Source: Schizochytrium sp. CCTCC M209059
Taxonomy: Eukaryota > Sar > Bigyra > Thraustochytrida > Thraustochytriidae
NCBI GenBank assembly: GCA_000818945.1
Contig: KN805443.1
Coordinates: 62,290-126,289, forward strand
DNA: 64,000 bases
Direction: 5' to 3'
Shown here: positions 10,079 through 19,371 of the stretch, one piece after another
Numbering within the stretch: the stretch's first letter is position 1
Layout: the number at the start of each line of letters is the position of its first letter
Notes under the pieces: model-generated
What the model was told of the DNA's origin: nothing
Database searches by the model: none
What the model saw: the letters and a program-made list of their open reading frames with translations, nothing else
Program-made: the position numbers and the translations under genes

Positions 10079-12025
10079 ATGGTGCGTTTGCGCCCGGAGC
10101 GCAAACTATCGAGATCTTACTTTGGCAACGTTGTCTTGCTAGTGATGGCTGTCCTCGCGCACAAAGTCTTTGCTTTTCCTAACAAAGAACGCGGATGGGA
10201 GCTCGTGGAGAATGACACAGTAGAACATCTCGAAGCCAAAGTGGGAGCCCGAATGGTCTTTTGCGAACCTCTCCGGGCCGTCGCCATTTTCGGCGGGTAC
10301 GAGTTAGGACACGACAGAAGACGCGCTTACACCTCCAACGTGGATCTTTTAGATATCGAGAGCATGATTGCATACAATTCTGTCGATGCAAGTGCGAACA
10401 ATGACGTGCCAAGCCCCCGAAGCGGGCACTTTTTACAGGTCGTTCAAGACCTCCAAGAGGCCGACCCCAATGCATGCTGGATCCTCACAGGCTCTGGCAT
10501 CGCTGTGGATGATACAAGCTTGCGACGACATTTGCGTACCCGGGGCTGGAACAACAACAAGGCTGGCGATGATGATGATGATGATGATGATGATGACGAC
10601 GACGACGAGGACGATAACGACCCTGATTTGTTCACGCAAGAAGCCTACGTCACATCCATGGCCGAAGACCTCTGGCTCGGTCGAATTACCAAGACAGGGA
10701 ACCTCGAGGCAAAAATTGAATGGTTTTCTGTCGATACGAGCGAGGTTTCGAGCAAGTTTCTGAAAAGGGCCGGTTTAGCGTGCATGATTGATACAATTGT
10801 GGCCAGCGAAAACCCTGGCAAGGATGTGGCTTTCAGCTTCGGAATGTGGGAAGCGACACCAAGTGCAATGAAGAACGCAGGTTCCAAAATCATTCGGCTA
10901 TTCTTTTACGGGGGTGCAGAGTACGACGATCGCGTAGAGATTCCCGTAATGGCCTTTGACGAGGTCATCGATGTGCAAGTGAAGCTCGTGTATACATCAA
11001 TCGGACTTGCAGACTCGCAGTACGATGTCTCGGTGACCTCGGTAAAGTCAGTACCTGTTCGCGGGTTTCGTCCCGACGCTCGTTTCGGAGCCGCCGTTTA
11101 TCCACTTCGAACTGAGGCAGGCTCACTATCAGGTTTCTCCGTTGCGGGAGGGCGATCGGCAGCCTTGCCAGGCGACCCAGACTTTTACAAAATGTTTGAG
11201 GACATGTGGTTCTTTGATGTCTCTGCAGCGCAATGGGATCTTGTGCGCGACTTTGATCAAAAATTGCGGCGCGCCCAAGCGTGTGTCGCACCGCAACACA
11301 CGGGCCCTGGCGCGATGATCTTTGGAGGCGTCTCTGAGATTGATTACATTGGCTATGCTTCGGGACAGCTCCGGTACGCGCCCATAACGTCGATCTTTGT
11401 GGAGGCTGGGCGCGGACCTTCGTCACGATGCGGGGGCGACAGCGACGTGTCATGTGTCCACGATCGCAAATTCGGAGACCCTGACCCAGGTTTCGGTCAT
11501 GCATGTTGTGCAGTGGATCGAGACAGATTCATTCTTCTCGGTGGGATCAAACCTGATGGGAAACCCCAGTTTGACGTCTGGGTCCTTCATCTTTTCAATG
11601 ACAATCTCGATCCAGATGCAGTGGCGGATCCTTTGTTTACACAACTGGAACAAGACCTGCATGAGCTGTTAGAACCAAAACCAAGTACTGCAACGGTGAG
11701 AGCGCCCGCAGCTGCTGGCATTGTTTTATTTGCGTGTACAACAGTTGCGCTATACACCTTTGCAATGCAACGTCGACGCGCGTCGTCCCAAAGTGTGCGT
11801 CGAGCGCGTTCATATCGTCAAGGCGATGGAACAGCTGCACCCGCACAAGCAACTTCACTGCACCAAAACATCGAGTCGCTTTCAAGTTCTTCATCGGTGT
11901 CTTCGCCACTATCCTCCTGGGATATGGCGGTTCGGGCTATGCCTATTCCGTCGGCGCCAAGCTTGCTTGCGGAAACGCACGTTGCTCATACTGGTTCTAC
12001 TAGTACGTCGGTGACTTCAGTTTAA
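10079..12025 (+). CDS. Kelch-repeat-like type I membrane protein
   Basis: 648 residues. The N-terminus is basic then hydrophobic (GNVVLLVMAVLAHKVFAF), a signal peptide or anchor. The ectodomain shows repeated kelch-type double glycines: AIFGGYELG, FFYGGAEYDD, VAGGRSAALPG, MIFGGVSEIDY and ILLGGIKPDG, with MWFFDV and VWVLHL strands. One transmembrane helix (AAAGIVLFACTTVALYTFAM) lies about 110 residues from the end, followed by a basic stop-transfer RRRASSQ and a Ser-rich cytoplasmic tail. A run of Asp (nt 10568-10618) interrupts one repeat. A beta-propeller role in adhesion or sorting is inference. Start could be 10019 instead. An AATAAA follows at 12219. Confidence 0.8.
   Translation: MVRLRPERKLSRSYFGNVVLLVMAVLAHKVFAFPNKERGWELVENDTVEHLEAKVGARMVFCEPLRAVAIFGGYELGHDRRRAYTSNVDLLDIESMIAYNSVDASANNDVPSPRSGHFLQVVQDLQEADPNACWILTGSGIAVDDTSLRRHLRTRGWNNNKAGDDDDDDDDDDDDDEDDNDPDLFTQEAYVTSMAEDLWLGRITKTGNLEAKIEWFSVDTSEVSSKFLKRAGLACMIDTIVASENPGKDVAFSFGMWEATPSAMKNAGSKIIRLFFYGGAEYDDRVEIPVMAFDEVIDVQVKLVYTSIGLADSQYDVSVTSVKSVPVRGFRPDARFGAAVYPLRTEAGSLSGFSVAGGRSAALPGDPDFYKMFEDMWFFDVSAAQWDLVRDFDQKLRRAQACVAPQHTGPGAMIFGGVSEIDYIGYASGQLRYAPITSIFVEAGRGPSSRCGGDSDVSCVHDRKFGDPDPGFGHACCAVDRDRFILLGGIKPDGKPQFDVWVLHLFNDNLDPDAVADPLFTQLEQDLHELLEPKPSTATVRAPAAAGIVLFACTTVALYTFAMQRRRASSQSVRRARSYRQGDGTAAPAQATSLHQNIESLSSSSSVSSPLSSWDMAVRAMPIPSAPSLLAETHVAHTGSTSTSVTSV
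10568..10618 (+). repeat. (GAT/GAC)n microsatellite encoding poly-Asp
   Basis: Ten pure GAT codons followed by GAC and GAG/GAT codons inside the kelch-like ORF. The unit keeps the frame, so length changes would only alter the Asp run. Confidence 0.95.
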
Positions 12026-12567
12026 AGAGGTCCACATTGCTTCTTCTAGCGTGTCTGCTCTTTTTCTTTGTGAAAAGCTCAGAGAATGGAGAGAGAGAGA
12101 AAGAGACTTTTCTTCCTTGTAGAATGTGTGAAATGATGCCTTTGTGACTTTCCTATTATATCCTTGTCCTTTGCTTTTGCATATTCTTTTCTTCTCCTCC
12201 TTAATGTGTTTCTTTGAAAATAAAATGATTTCCGCTGCTGATCGCAAAGCGCCTAGAAACGGAATTTGCTTACAATGCTTTCTTACTCAAGTTGCTAATG
12301 TTATGAAGAGGAGAGGAAGAAAAAGGAGAGGAAGAGAACGAGACGCTGGTCTTTGTCGTTGGCTGCTTGCGTGCTTGCTTGCTCGCTTTGCCTTGTCTTG
12401 CTTTGCTTTGTGCACATGACGCATTGAACTTCTTCTTCTTCTTCTTCTTCTTCTTTTTCTTTATCGTCTTAAACGAACGAGTGACGCATTCAGGTCAAAC
12501 AGAAAGACGAAAAAGGCAACGCAATGCACTGCAAGCACAAAGACAAGCTTGCCCAGGCCTTGACAAA
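12026..12567. other. Convergent 3' region, kelch-like (+) versus POLR3H (-)
   Basis: 542 bp, T-rich on the plus strand, with GAGAGAGAGA (about 12090) and a (TTC)n tract at about 12429-12462. No ORF of interest. Confidence 0.6.
12219..12224 (+). terminator. Poly(A) signal AATAAA after the kelch-like gene
   Basis: AATAAA about 190 nt after the stop codon, in a T-rich 3' region. Confidence 0.35.
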
Positions 12568-13542
12568 TCAGGCGGCTTCCTCTTCCTCCTCCTCATCAGC
12601 ATACTCTTCTTCCCCAGCCCCCTCCTCGGCGTCCTCCTCCCACCATTCGCAGGCGCCGAGACCGAGCTCGCTGCAGCTAGCCATGACGAGCATGGGGCCC
12701 TTTTGCTTCGATCCAGGAAGCAAAATGTTATCCTCAAGAGGTGTCATAATGGCCGAAGATGTGGACATCGATCGCTGACGACCCTGCACATGCTGGGGCA
12801 ATTGTGATAGACTGTCGCTACCCGATGAAACGCCCGCTGGTAGGCTGATGCTCTGCACTCGCTCTCGCGAAGACAAGAGACGCTCCGAGGACTCATCCAT
12901 GAAGACAGGCCTGAAACGCACGCTCTCGATTTTGAAACGTATTCGCGACTCGCTCTTCAGATAGAAGCCAGCATCATTATCTTCGTCGGCGGCTTTCTCG
13001 CCGCCCTCCTCCTCATCTTCGTACTCCCAAACCCACATGCGCTCGTCGTCGTCCCATCGCGAGGGCACAGGAAGATGCTGCGGCTCAATGTAAATATCCT
13101 GCGAGGCGTACAAAAGCGAGAACAATCGAACAAAGGTGCGTGAGTGGCACAGAACAAAACATTCGCCAACGTGAACCACAAGGCTTGTCTCTTGTCCGTG
13201 GTTTGTGAGATTTGCAGATTAACTTACGTGAAAGAAATCAACCGAGATGCGCAGAAATTCCTTGCAGCACAGGTTCACCACGCCCTCGAGAACTTCTCCC
13301 TTATGCGGGCGGAAAACAACCATGAGGAAAACCACGTCCGTGTGGCATGCTCCATCTCCAGGAAAGATGTAGGCGTCGCCAATTGTCACAAACTCCTTGA
13401 GACACACACACAGACCAACATTGGGGACGACCTTGTTGGCATACTTGGAGTCCACCAGTCTTGTCAGCACCGAGAGCTTTTCCCGGCCGAACTGCGACGG
13501 GTCCACACGCAGCGTATCGCGTAGCTCGTGGGCCACGAACAT
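12568..13542 (-). CDS. POLR3H: DNA-directed RNA polymerase III subunit RPC8 (RPB7-like)
   Basis: Stalk subunit of RNA polymerase III (partner of RPC9), needed for initiation at tRNA and 5S genes. Exon 1 (13228-13542) encodes the SHS2 domain: MFVAHELRDTLRV, ANKVVPNVGLCVCLKEF, DAYIFPGDGACHTDVVFLMV. Exon 2 (12568-13098) encodes the OB-fold part: YIEPQHLPVPSRW, MWVWEYE and the terminal SELGLGACEWW (family GSISEPGLGLLSWW). The 129-bp intron has CAC|GTAAGT and CTCGCAG|GAT, phase 0, giving ISVDFFH|DIYIEP. 281 residues against about 205 usual; the excess is an acidic/Ser-rich insertion between WEYE and the final motif, plus an acidic C-terminal tail. An ATG further upstream in the same frame is not needed. 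Confidence 0.95.
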
Positions 13543-13958
13543 GACCGCGCCCCAGTTGTTGGCTGGTCCTGCTGGCAAGCCGCTTGCGAGTCCGGCCCTC
13601 GCACGTGCAAACGGGGTATGCGGAGGCCCAGGCGCCCAGCCTTGGACTTCGTTTCTGTCTGCCTGTCTGCCTGCCGCCGCCGTGGCCACGCGGCCTCTCC
13701 TTTTATGGCCGTCGCTGCGGCTGCCAGTGCGCTGCGCCAGTCTTTGATTTGCTGAGTCGCTCAGCAAAAAAAAAGAAAAAGGAAAAAGAATCGAAAAGAA
13801 GAGGTTTTCCCACCACAAACGGAGCCTATTTGTAGGCCGTGTGAGTTCAAGCAAGGCCTTGGCTACGCCATAGGCCTCCCTTGCCCATGGGACTGCTTGG
13901 CAGAGAAGAATCGCTGTCTCTTTTGTTACTATTATGAAGAAGAAAAAAGGATGTGATT
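13543..13958. other. Intergenic, POLR3H promoter and 3' end of the UbiB-like kinase gene
   Basis: 416 bp between two minus-strand genes. It holds an A-rich stretch (about 13765-13800) and no ORF that I would support. Confidence 0.5.
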
Positions 13959-15933
13959 CTATGCTTGCCCCGAGGAGCTGAGTGCTTCTTCTGCAATGGG
14001 TCGCCAAAGCCGCGCAATGGAAAGATCAATGCCAAAGGCATTGCTAATGCCACGAAGCAAGACAGAGACGCGGCTCGGCATGACAAGATGATCGCCCATG
14101 CCCACAACAGGGTCCTCGCTCTCGCAAAACTCGAGAAACTCCTGCAGGTTCTTGCCCTGGAAGACCTCTTTGTCGCTTCGGTCGTGCCAGAATTGGGCCA
14201 AGCGGTACTGTACATCCACATTGCCGTACTTGGATGTATTGCCCATTTGCTGCATGAGCGAAACCACTTTCTCCTTTTCCCCATTATCCAACGCAATGAT
14301 GAGTTGCGCGTACGTGCGCTGGAAGTCCTTCGGGAGACGCTTGCATTGCCCAAGATCAATGAGACCGAGACGGCCGTCCTTGAGCAACAAAATGTTGCCT
14401 GGATGCGGGTCGCAGTTAAACTACGGAGTTCAAGAGGCCAAGCATTTCAAGTATCGGAAGCGCCAAGTAATTCAAGTATCAGTCAGTGAGTCAGTATGCG
14501 TTGCATAATTGCCAAGACGCACAGGCAGGACCTTGCCGCCTATAACTTACAACACCATCAATGAGAATCTCGTGACCATGCACCTTGGCCATGAGACGAA
14601 TAATATGAGCAAGGTTCAAAAGATGAATGCGCGGCTCGTACTCGACGCGACCAAACATCATACCAAGAGTCCCGTTGTACAAAGCGCGCACTCCATTGTG
14701 GACGGTTCGCTGCGCGTCGAGGAGGCGCTGGTAATGACGGAACTTTCTTTCCTCCTTGTCAATGTCCTCGAACTTGCCAAGACGGATCAGTTCCCAGTGT
14801 TCGCGCTCCAAATCTTCGTAAGTGCGTCCTTGGTGCTCTGCAACAATCTTCATCGACTCGCGAATGCCGTCAATTAGAGGCTGTCCATCGAGAAACTCCA
14901 TGACCAGTACCCGCGACGTCGAGTATTCCGGGTAAGGCTTGGGGATGGCAACACGACTTCCAAAGACTGGCATGATTTTGTCATGAACCTCGGTGAGATT
15001 CGAGGCCTCCCCCAAATAGTCGAACTCGGTCTCGAACTGACGCTCAATTTCTTCCATGGGTGGCGCCATGTGCGGGAGGGCAAACTGGCAGAATGCCTTT
15101 ACCGTTCCAATGTCTGCGCGAAACTTGTGCTCGATGCCTGGCGCCTGCACCTTGACGGCAACTTCTTCCCCGTTCGAGCGAAGTCGTGCACGATGAACCT
15201 GGCCGATCGAGGCACATCCACATGGAGTTGTTTCGAACGACGAGAATACCTCGTCCAACGGCTTGCCAAGGCTCTCAGCAACGATGCGCTCGGCCTCACC
15301 CGGCTGCAGCGTCGTAGGCGCTTGATCCTGCATTTCCTTGGCCCACTTGAGGTACTGCGGCGGACAAAAGTAGTCGACAGTGCTGACCACTTGGCAAGCT
15401 TTGAGGTAAAAACCGCGCAGCTGGAGGACAGCGTCGCGCACAACGGGCGCATACCGATCGTGGAGCTCGTTAAACGCGCGGTCCTGCTCCTCGTCAGACA
15501 TGCCGCTCACCTTCCATTGTACATATCTGTAGTGCGCATAAATGGGCATGACGATTCTCCAGAACTCGAGCGAGCGAGCTGTGCCTTCATCGCGCTTTGC
15601 CTGCACCGCGAGGCCGGCGCCTCCAGCAACGCCAAGAAGAGCAAGGCCTCTTGCGAGCCGCCCGAGCACGCTTCTCCGGGGCTTGGCAATCTGCGCGGTG
15701 GTCGTCGCGGGCGGCACTTTGGCTGCCGCCGCCGCAGTCGTCGCCGTCCTCGTTGTTATCGCTGCCGCCGTAGGGGTCCTCGCCTCAGCGCTGCCATGCT
15801 GTTGCGTGGTCGTCAGCATCCTGCGCGTCAGCGGCGCTCCCGTGCCGACGCGGCCATGGCACCGTGCCAGGCCGGCGAAAAGTCCTCGCGACGCGGCAGT
15901 CGCTGCTGCGACCGTGGCCGCGCGCGCCCTCAT
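13959..15933 (-). CDS. ABC1/ADCK/UbiB-family atypical kinase, probably mitochondrial
   Basis: Family members support coenzyme Q synthesis or lipid homeostasis in mitochondria or plastids. Exon 1 (14551-15933) and exon 2 (13959-14420) are joined across a 130-bp intron (GTT|GTAAGT, CCGTAG|TTT), giving LIDGV|FNCDPHPGNILLL. Residues 1-70 (MRARAATVAAATAASRGLFA) look like a targeting peptide, and 95-112 is a hydrophobic stretch. Then the family's N-terminal extension, the loop before GQVHRA at 238-242 (CGCAS), the ATP-binding Lys in VAVKVQ (261), a conserved Glu in ETEFDYLGEASN, DPHPGN, and LIDLGQ as metal-binding motif. The hallmark KxGQ reads KACQ (178-181). 614 residues. I use the ATG at 15933; the open frame upstream lacks family similarity. 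Confidence 0.92.
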
Positions 15934-16310
15934 CGTGCGTAGCCTGGCCCCCTGTCGGCAGCAGCACCAAATCCAGCACCAGCAGCACCAGCGGCGGCAG
16001 TGGCAAACGATTGCGTTTCTGTTCCGAGAACGCAGCGCGTGCAAATTGTTCCTTGCGTCTTGGGAATAGAGAACCTGCTGTGCAGTGTTTAAGGTGAAAA
16101 CGCCGCGAAGAGATACTGCGAGGGAGAGGGAGGTAGAAGTTGACAAGATAAAAGTATCAAGTGGGTATTGCCGATGTACAGGCATTTTTTCAACTACCGT
16201 CGAGACAAGAGCATCAGCGATGTGTCGTGAGTTGTATCAAACCAGATCACTCGTGATACGGCAACGTCGCAAAACATCGGCCTTTACGTATGCTACTTTT
16301 ATAACTGTCA
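15934..16310. other. Promoter region of the UbiB-like gene and 3' end of the thioesterase gene
   Basis: 377 bp between tandem minus-strand genes. It shows CAGCAGCACCA-type repeats at 15958-15996. No other gene seen. Confidence 0.5.
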
Positions 16311-17414
16311 TTACAGACGGGGAGCGTTGTCCCAGCCGATCTGCATGAACCTGCCGTGGCCCGAAGCGACTTTGACATTGTCCGGCCAGCGCCACAGCGA
16401 AAAGGTGGTGTGAATAATGACTTTGCCGCTCGGACTGCGCGATTTCTGTGCCCGTGCTTCGGCAATCAAAAGTGCCGGCAGCTTGGGCGCGTCGGCTTCA
16501 GTAAAGTCGACGGTGAGTTCTGCGGTAACGGGCCGTCCATCGTTGATGCAAAGACGCGTGGCACGACCGGAAAGTTGATCCAGGGCAACATATACACTGC
16601 TCTTGTTGAGAACTTCAGTGCTCTCAAGCGCATCAGGACCGCAGTTCTCACCAAATAGAAGAACGCTTCGACTGATGGTCGGCAACCCCGATTCGACCTT
16701 TTTGAAGCACCGCGAAAGAATCTTGGCCCCCCCAAGAGCATCCGGCGGAAACTCAAATTTGGGATATTCGCCAATGCGAGGCAAAATTTCGTCTGGCTCA
16801 AAATTTCCGTCTTCGGAGGCAAACTTAATCGCAGCTTCGAGTTCCGGTCCACCTGGCCATTGCAAGTCTTTTGCAGGTGGTGGTGTGGCAGGAGGACTTT
16901 TTTTTTTCTCGGCCTCATCTTTGTTCAAACGCCGCAGCGTATAAGTGGTAGCTGCGCAGGTCTGACGCCGGGCCTTGGCCACATCCCCATCATTTTCAAG
17001 TTCAGACAATTCCATGACAGGATGCACAATGCGAGCGTTGGACTCGAAGGCCTCGATGAGGAGAGGCGTGTCGATTGGCGTCAGGTTCATGTATCGAACG
17101 GTCATGCTTGCATGGTGCGCCTGAATGCCAAGTCGTTGTCGTACGAGCTGCGATGCGACATCCATGACAAGCTCCACGGCGCCGCCATGCGTTGTTTTTG
17201 GCCCGCCCTGCGTAGCCTCGGTGAACTGCACGACGCCCCAAAGGCGGCCCTCGCGCGCATCCCAGGCCCACCGCCTGCCCAGCCGCAGTCGCGCGTCGTG
17301 CCAGCAGTACGAGTTCGCAGGCGTCTCGCCCAGAGCGACCATGCGCAGCGCGCCATTCGACCCCTGCGCCCACTTCTCCAGACGCGCGGACAGCGCCTCG
17401 AAGGACGCGGCCAT
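16311..17414 (-). CDS. Double-hotdog acyl-CoA thioesterase-like protein
   Basis: 367 residues. The first hotdog fold, about 15-165, contains THGGAVELVMDVASQL, the hotdog helix with the HGG motif of PaaI/THEM4-type thioesterases, and SMTVRYMNLTPIDTPLLIEA. A Lys/Pro-rich linker (EAEKKKSPPATPPPA) leads to a second half with VYVALDQLSGRATRLC, VTAELTVDFTEADAPKL and GKVIIHTTFSLW, which resembles a second, more diverged hotdog. Likely hydrolyses an acyl-CoA; chain length is unknown. No clear targeting peptide from the ATG at 17414, although the frame stays open to 17729 with no family similarity. No intron. Confidence 0.75.
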   Translation of the reverse strand: MAASFEALSARLEKWAQGSNGALRMVALGETPANSYCWHDARLRLGRRWAWDAREGRLWGVVQFTEATQGGPKTTHGGAVELVMDVASQLVRQRLGIQAHHASMTVRYMNLTPIDTPLLIEAFESNARIVHPVMELSELENDGDVAKARRQTCAATTYTLRRLNKDEAEKKKSPPATPPPAKDLQWPGGPELEAAIKFASEDGNFEPDEILPRIGEYPKFEFPPDALGGAKILSRCFKKVESGLPTISRSVLLFGENCGPDALESTEVLNKSSVYVALDQLSGRATRLCINDGRPVTAELTVDFTEADAPKLPALLIAEARAQKSRSPSGKVIIHTTFSLWRWPDNVKVASGHGRFMQIGWDNAPRL

Positions 17415-17796
17415 CGCGCTCCCGCCCTCCCCGCGACGAACGCGGCCTACAGCCCGGGTCTGCGCGCCTGGCAAAGAGCCTTGACGCGTCGGCGTCTGCG
17501 AGTCCGCCTCCACGCGCCGGAGCGTCTCTCCTAGTCGGTCGCAGGTGAGTCCGAGTCCGGGCGGGGACCAAACAAAGGCCGGATTGTGGTATGGCGACCT
17601 CCCGGGCTGGGGTTTAGCGTGTGCGAGTCCGACATCATGACATGGACATGAGTGGGGAAAGGCTCGCGCCGAAAGCAGCCAGAGATTTTGCGCGATGGTG
17701 TCGTTTATGTGTCGAGGGACTCGAGTCATGTTGTCATGTTGCCCATGTCCTGCCTTTCAGATTGAGGGTTGAGAAAGCGATTTTTTGGCGATCGAA
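17415..17796. other. Intergenic, thioesterase promoter
   Basis: 382 bp between minus-strand genes. Nothing recognised beyond the open but non-conserved upstream extension of the thioesterase frame. Confidence 0.5.
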
Positions 17797-19062
17797 CTAC
17801 AGCCCAAGGCCAGCGATGCTGAGGCCCTCCACGCCCGGGGCAGGCTTGCGACGCGACGATGCTTTTGCAAGGTTTCTGGGTCGAGGGCCCCACGAGGGTT
17901 TGTTCGTGGTCTTGGTGCTCGCCGAAAGAGCTGCAGCGCCGCTGCGAGGGGCTGGCACTGCCTTCGAGGGCTCGAGCCAGATTTGCGCCCCGCCGCCGCT
18001 ACCGCCGCCGCCGCCGCCGCCTTCGTCGCGGTCTGCAGATTGGCCAAATGACTGCTGCAAACATGCTGTCCTTTTAACAAACTTTGCACTCGAATGACGC
18101 CTCGATGCTCTGCGAGGAGATGATGTAATGTTTGCCGTGTCCAAGAGAGGGACAATGTCCTCCCGCATCGCAGCAGTGAGATCTGCGTCTTCAATGTCCC
18201 CCGCAAGCGCAGCGACTATTGCCGACGCAGTCTCGCCGTGCATATCCCAGGCACTGCCTCCATGTTGCTCGTTCCGTTCGATCCAGTCTTGCAGCAAGGT
18301 CCGAACAAGCGCTTGCTCATTCTTCAAGGTCGCGCGCTCATTCTCGTAGCGCGCAATGTATCGTTCATCCTTGACTTTGGAGAGATGGTGCGTGCATTGT
18401 TCGAGCTTGCCAAGCAATTTGTAAAGACGTCCCATGTGCTGATGCAGAATGCCGAGCTGCATATCAAATCCAAGGCCATTCGAATCATCGGGCCTAGCGT
18501 CATCTTGTTTTTCCTCTCGCGCAGCAGAGTCGCTCATGATCTTTTGCGTGTGACGCAGCTTTTTCAGACGCAAAAGGAGAGTTTTTCGTCGTGCCGGAAT
18601 CGACTTGCAGAATTCGGGCACTGCGACTGCCAAAGGTTTTTCCAAAGCGACGTTGTCGAGTGAGACGCAGGCGCCTACGACGCGTCGCACCTCTGCGACA
18701 GCCTCTCCCGATGCCTCAACACGTTCGAGAATGTGCGTTCGCAACGCATCGCGCTCCATCTCTGCCTTGTCGAGTAGATTCTTGACCCGCAAAGTCTCAT
18801 GCTCATCTCCAGAGCCTGCGAGCAGCTTGCTGCGGCATTTCGCCACGCGCTGGCACCGCGCAAGCAGCACCGGTAGCAGATCGCGCAGATCGCTCAGGAG
18901 TGCGCGGGCGCACTCTACCTCTTGCACCTCCGCGTCCATCTCTACACGACGCCCTCCTCCTGCTCGTCGAAAGTTCCTTCGTCCAAGCACGTTGAGGATG
19001 CGTACGGGTTTTGGCTCACTTGCTTGCTTGCTCAATTGCGCGCACTTTTGTTTGTCTGACAC
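17797..19062 (-). CDS. Hypothetical coiled-coil protein with basic Ser/Gly-rich tail
   Basis: Function not recognised. 421 residues from the ATG at 19062, or 380 from the in-frame ATG at 18939 (MDAEVQEVECARALL), which begins the well-ordered part. Residues about 42-300 are alpha-helical and charged: LLSDLRDLLPVLLARCQRV, LDKAEMERDALRTHILERV, and MGRLYKLLGKLEQCTHHL followed by a heptad-like KDERYIARYENERATLKNEQ. The last 100 residues are disordered with poly-Gly (about nt 17990-18020) and many Lys/Arg/Ser. No transmembrane segment. It shares a 309-bp divergent promoter with the EF-hand gene and could be functionally linked, but that is only positional. Confidence 0.75.
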   Translation of the reverse strand: MSDKQKCAQLSKQASEPKPVRILNVLGRRNFRRAGGGRRVEMDAEVQEVECARALLSDLRDLLPVLLARCQRVAKCRSKLLAGSGDEHETLRVKNLLDKAEMERDALRTHILERVEASGEAVAEVRRVVGACVSLDNVALEKPLAVAVPEFCKSIPARRKTLLLRLKKLRHTQKIMSDSAAREEKQDDARPDDSNGLGFDMQLGILHQHMGRLYKLLGKLEQCTHHLSKVKDERYIARYENERATLKNEQALVRTLLQDWIERNEQHGGSAWDMHGETASAIVAALAGDIEDADLTAAMREDIVPLLDTANITSSPRRASRRHSSAKFVKRTACLQQSFGQSADRDEGGGGGGGSGGGAQIWLEPSKAVPAPRSGAAALSASTKTTNKPSWGPRPRNLAKASSRRKPAPGVEGLSIAGLGL

Positions 19063-19371
19063 GATTGACTTTGGCGAATAACACCACCGTCAGTAAAAGC
19101 AGCCAAATGAAGTTTGGCGGAATGAATGTTGCGACCGTTTCAACAGGCTGAAGCCGCAGATGTGCCCCCCCCCGACCTCGGCTGCTTTGGTCGCGCGGTA
19201 CACACCGTTTGGGCAACGCAAAACAATGCAACGCAACGTTATCGAGCTCACCCGCACAGTCAGCAGCAGGCTGTCATGCCAGCCCGTACTGATTAATCAC
19301 CGATTGCCTCGCTGGGCCCCGTGCTCTGCGCGCGGGCCTGCGCCGGGCAGGGAGCCAGGTCCACGCTCAGG
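19063..19371. other. Divergent promoter, coiled-coil gene (-) and EF-hand gene (+)
   Basis: 309 bp between opposite starts. A C run lies at about 19167-19173. No ORF. Confidence 0.5.

Noticed and set aside
8843..12025. 1060-residue ORF that starts upstream of the kelch-like gene
   Set aside because: The frame is carried through 611 N. Only the part from about 10019/10079 has a start codon and protein-like sequence.
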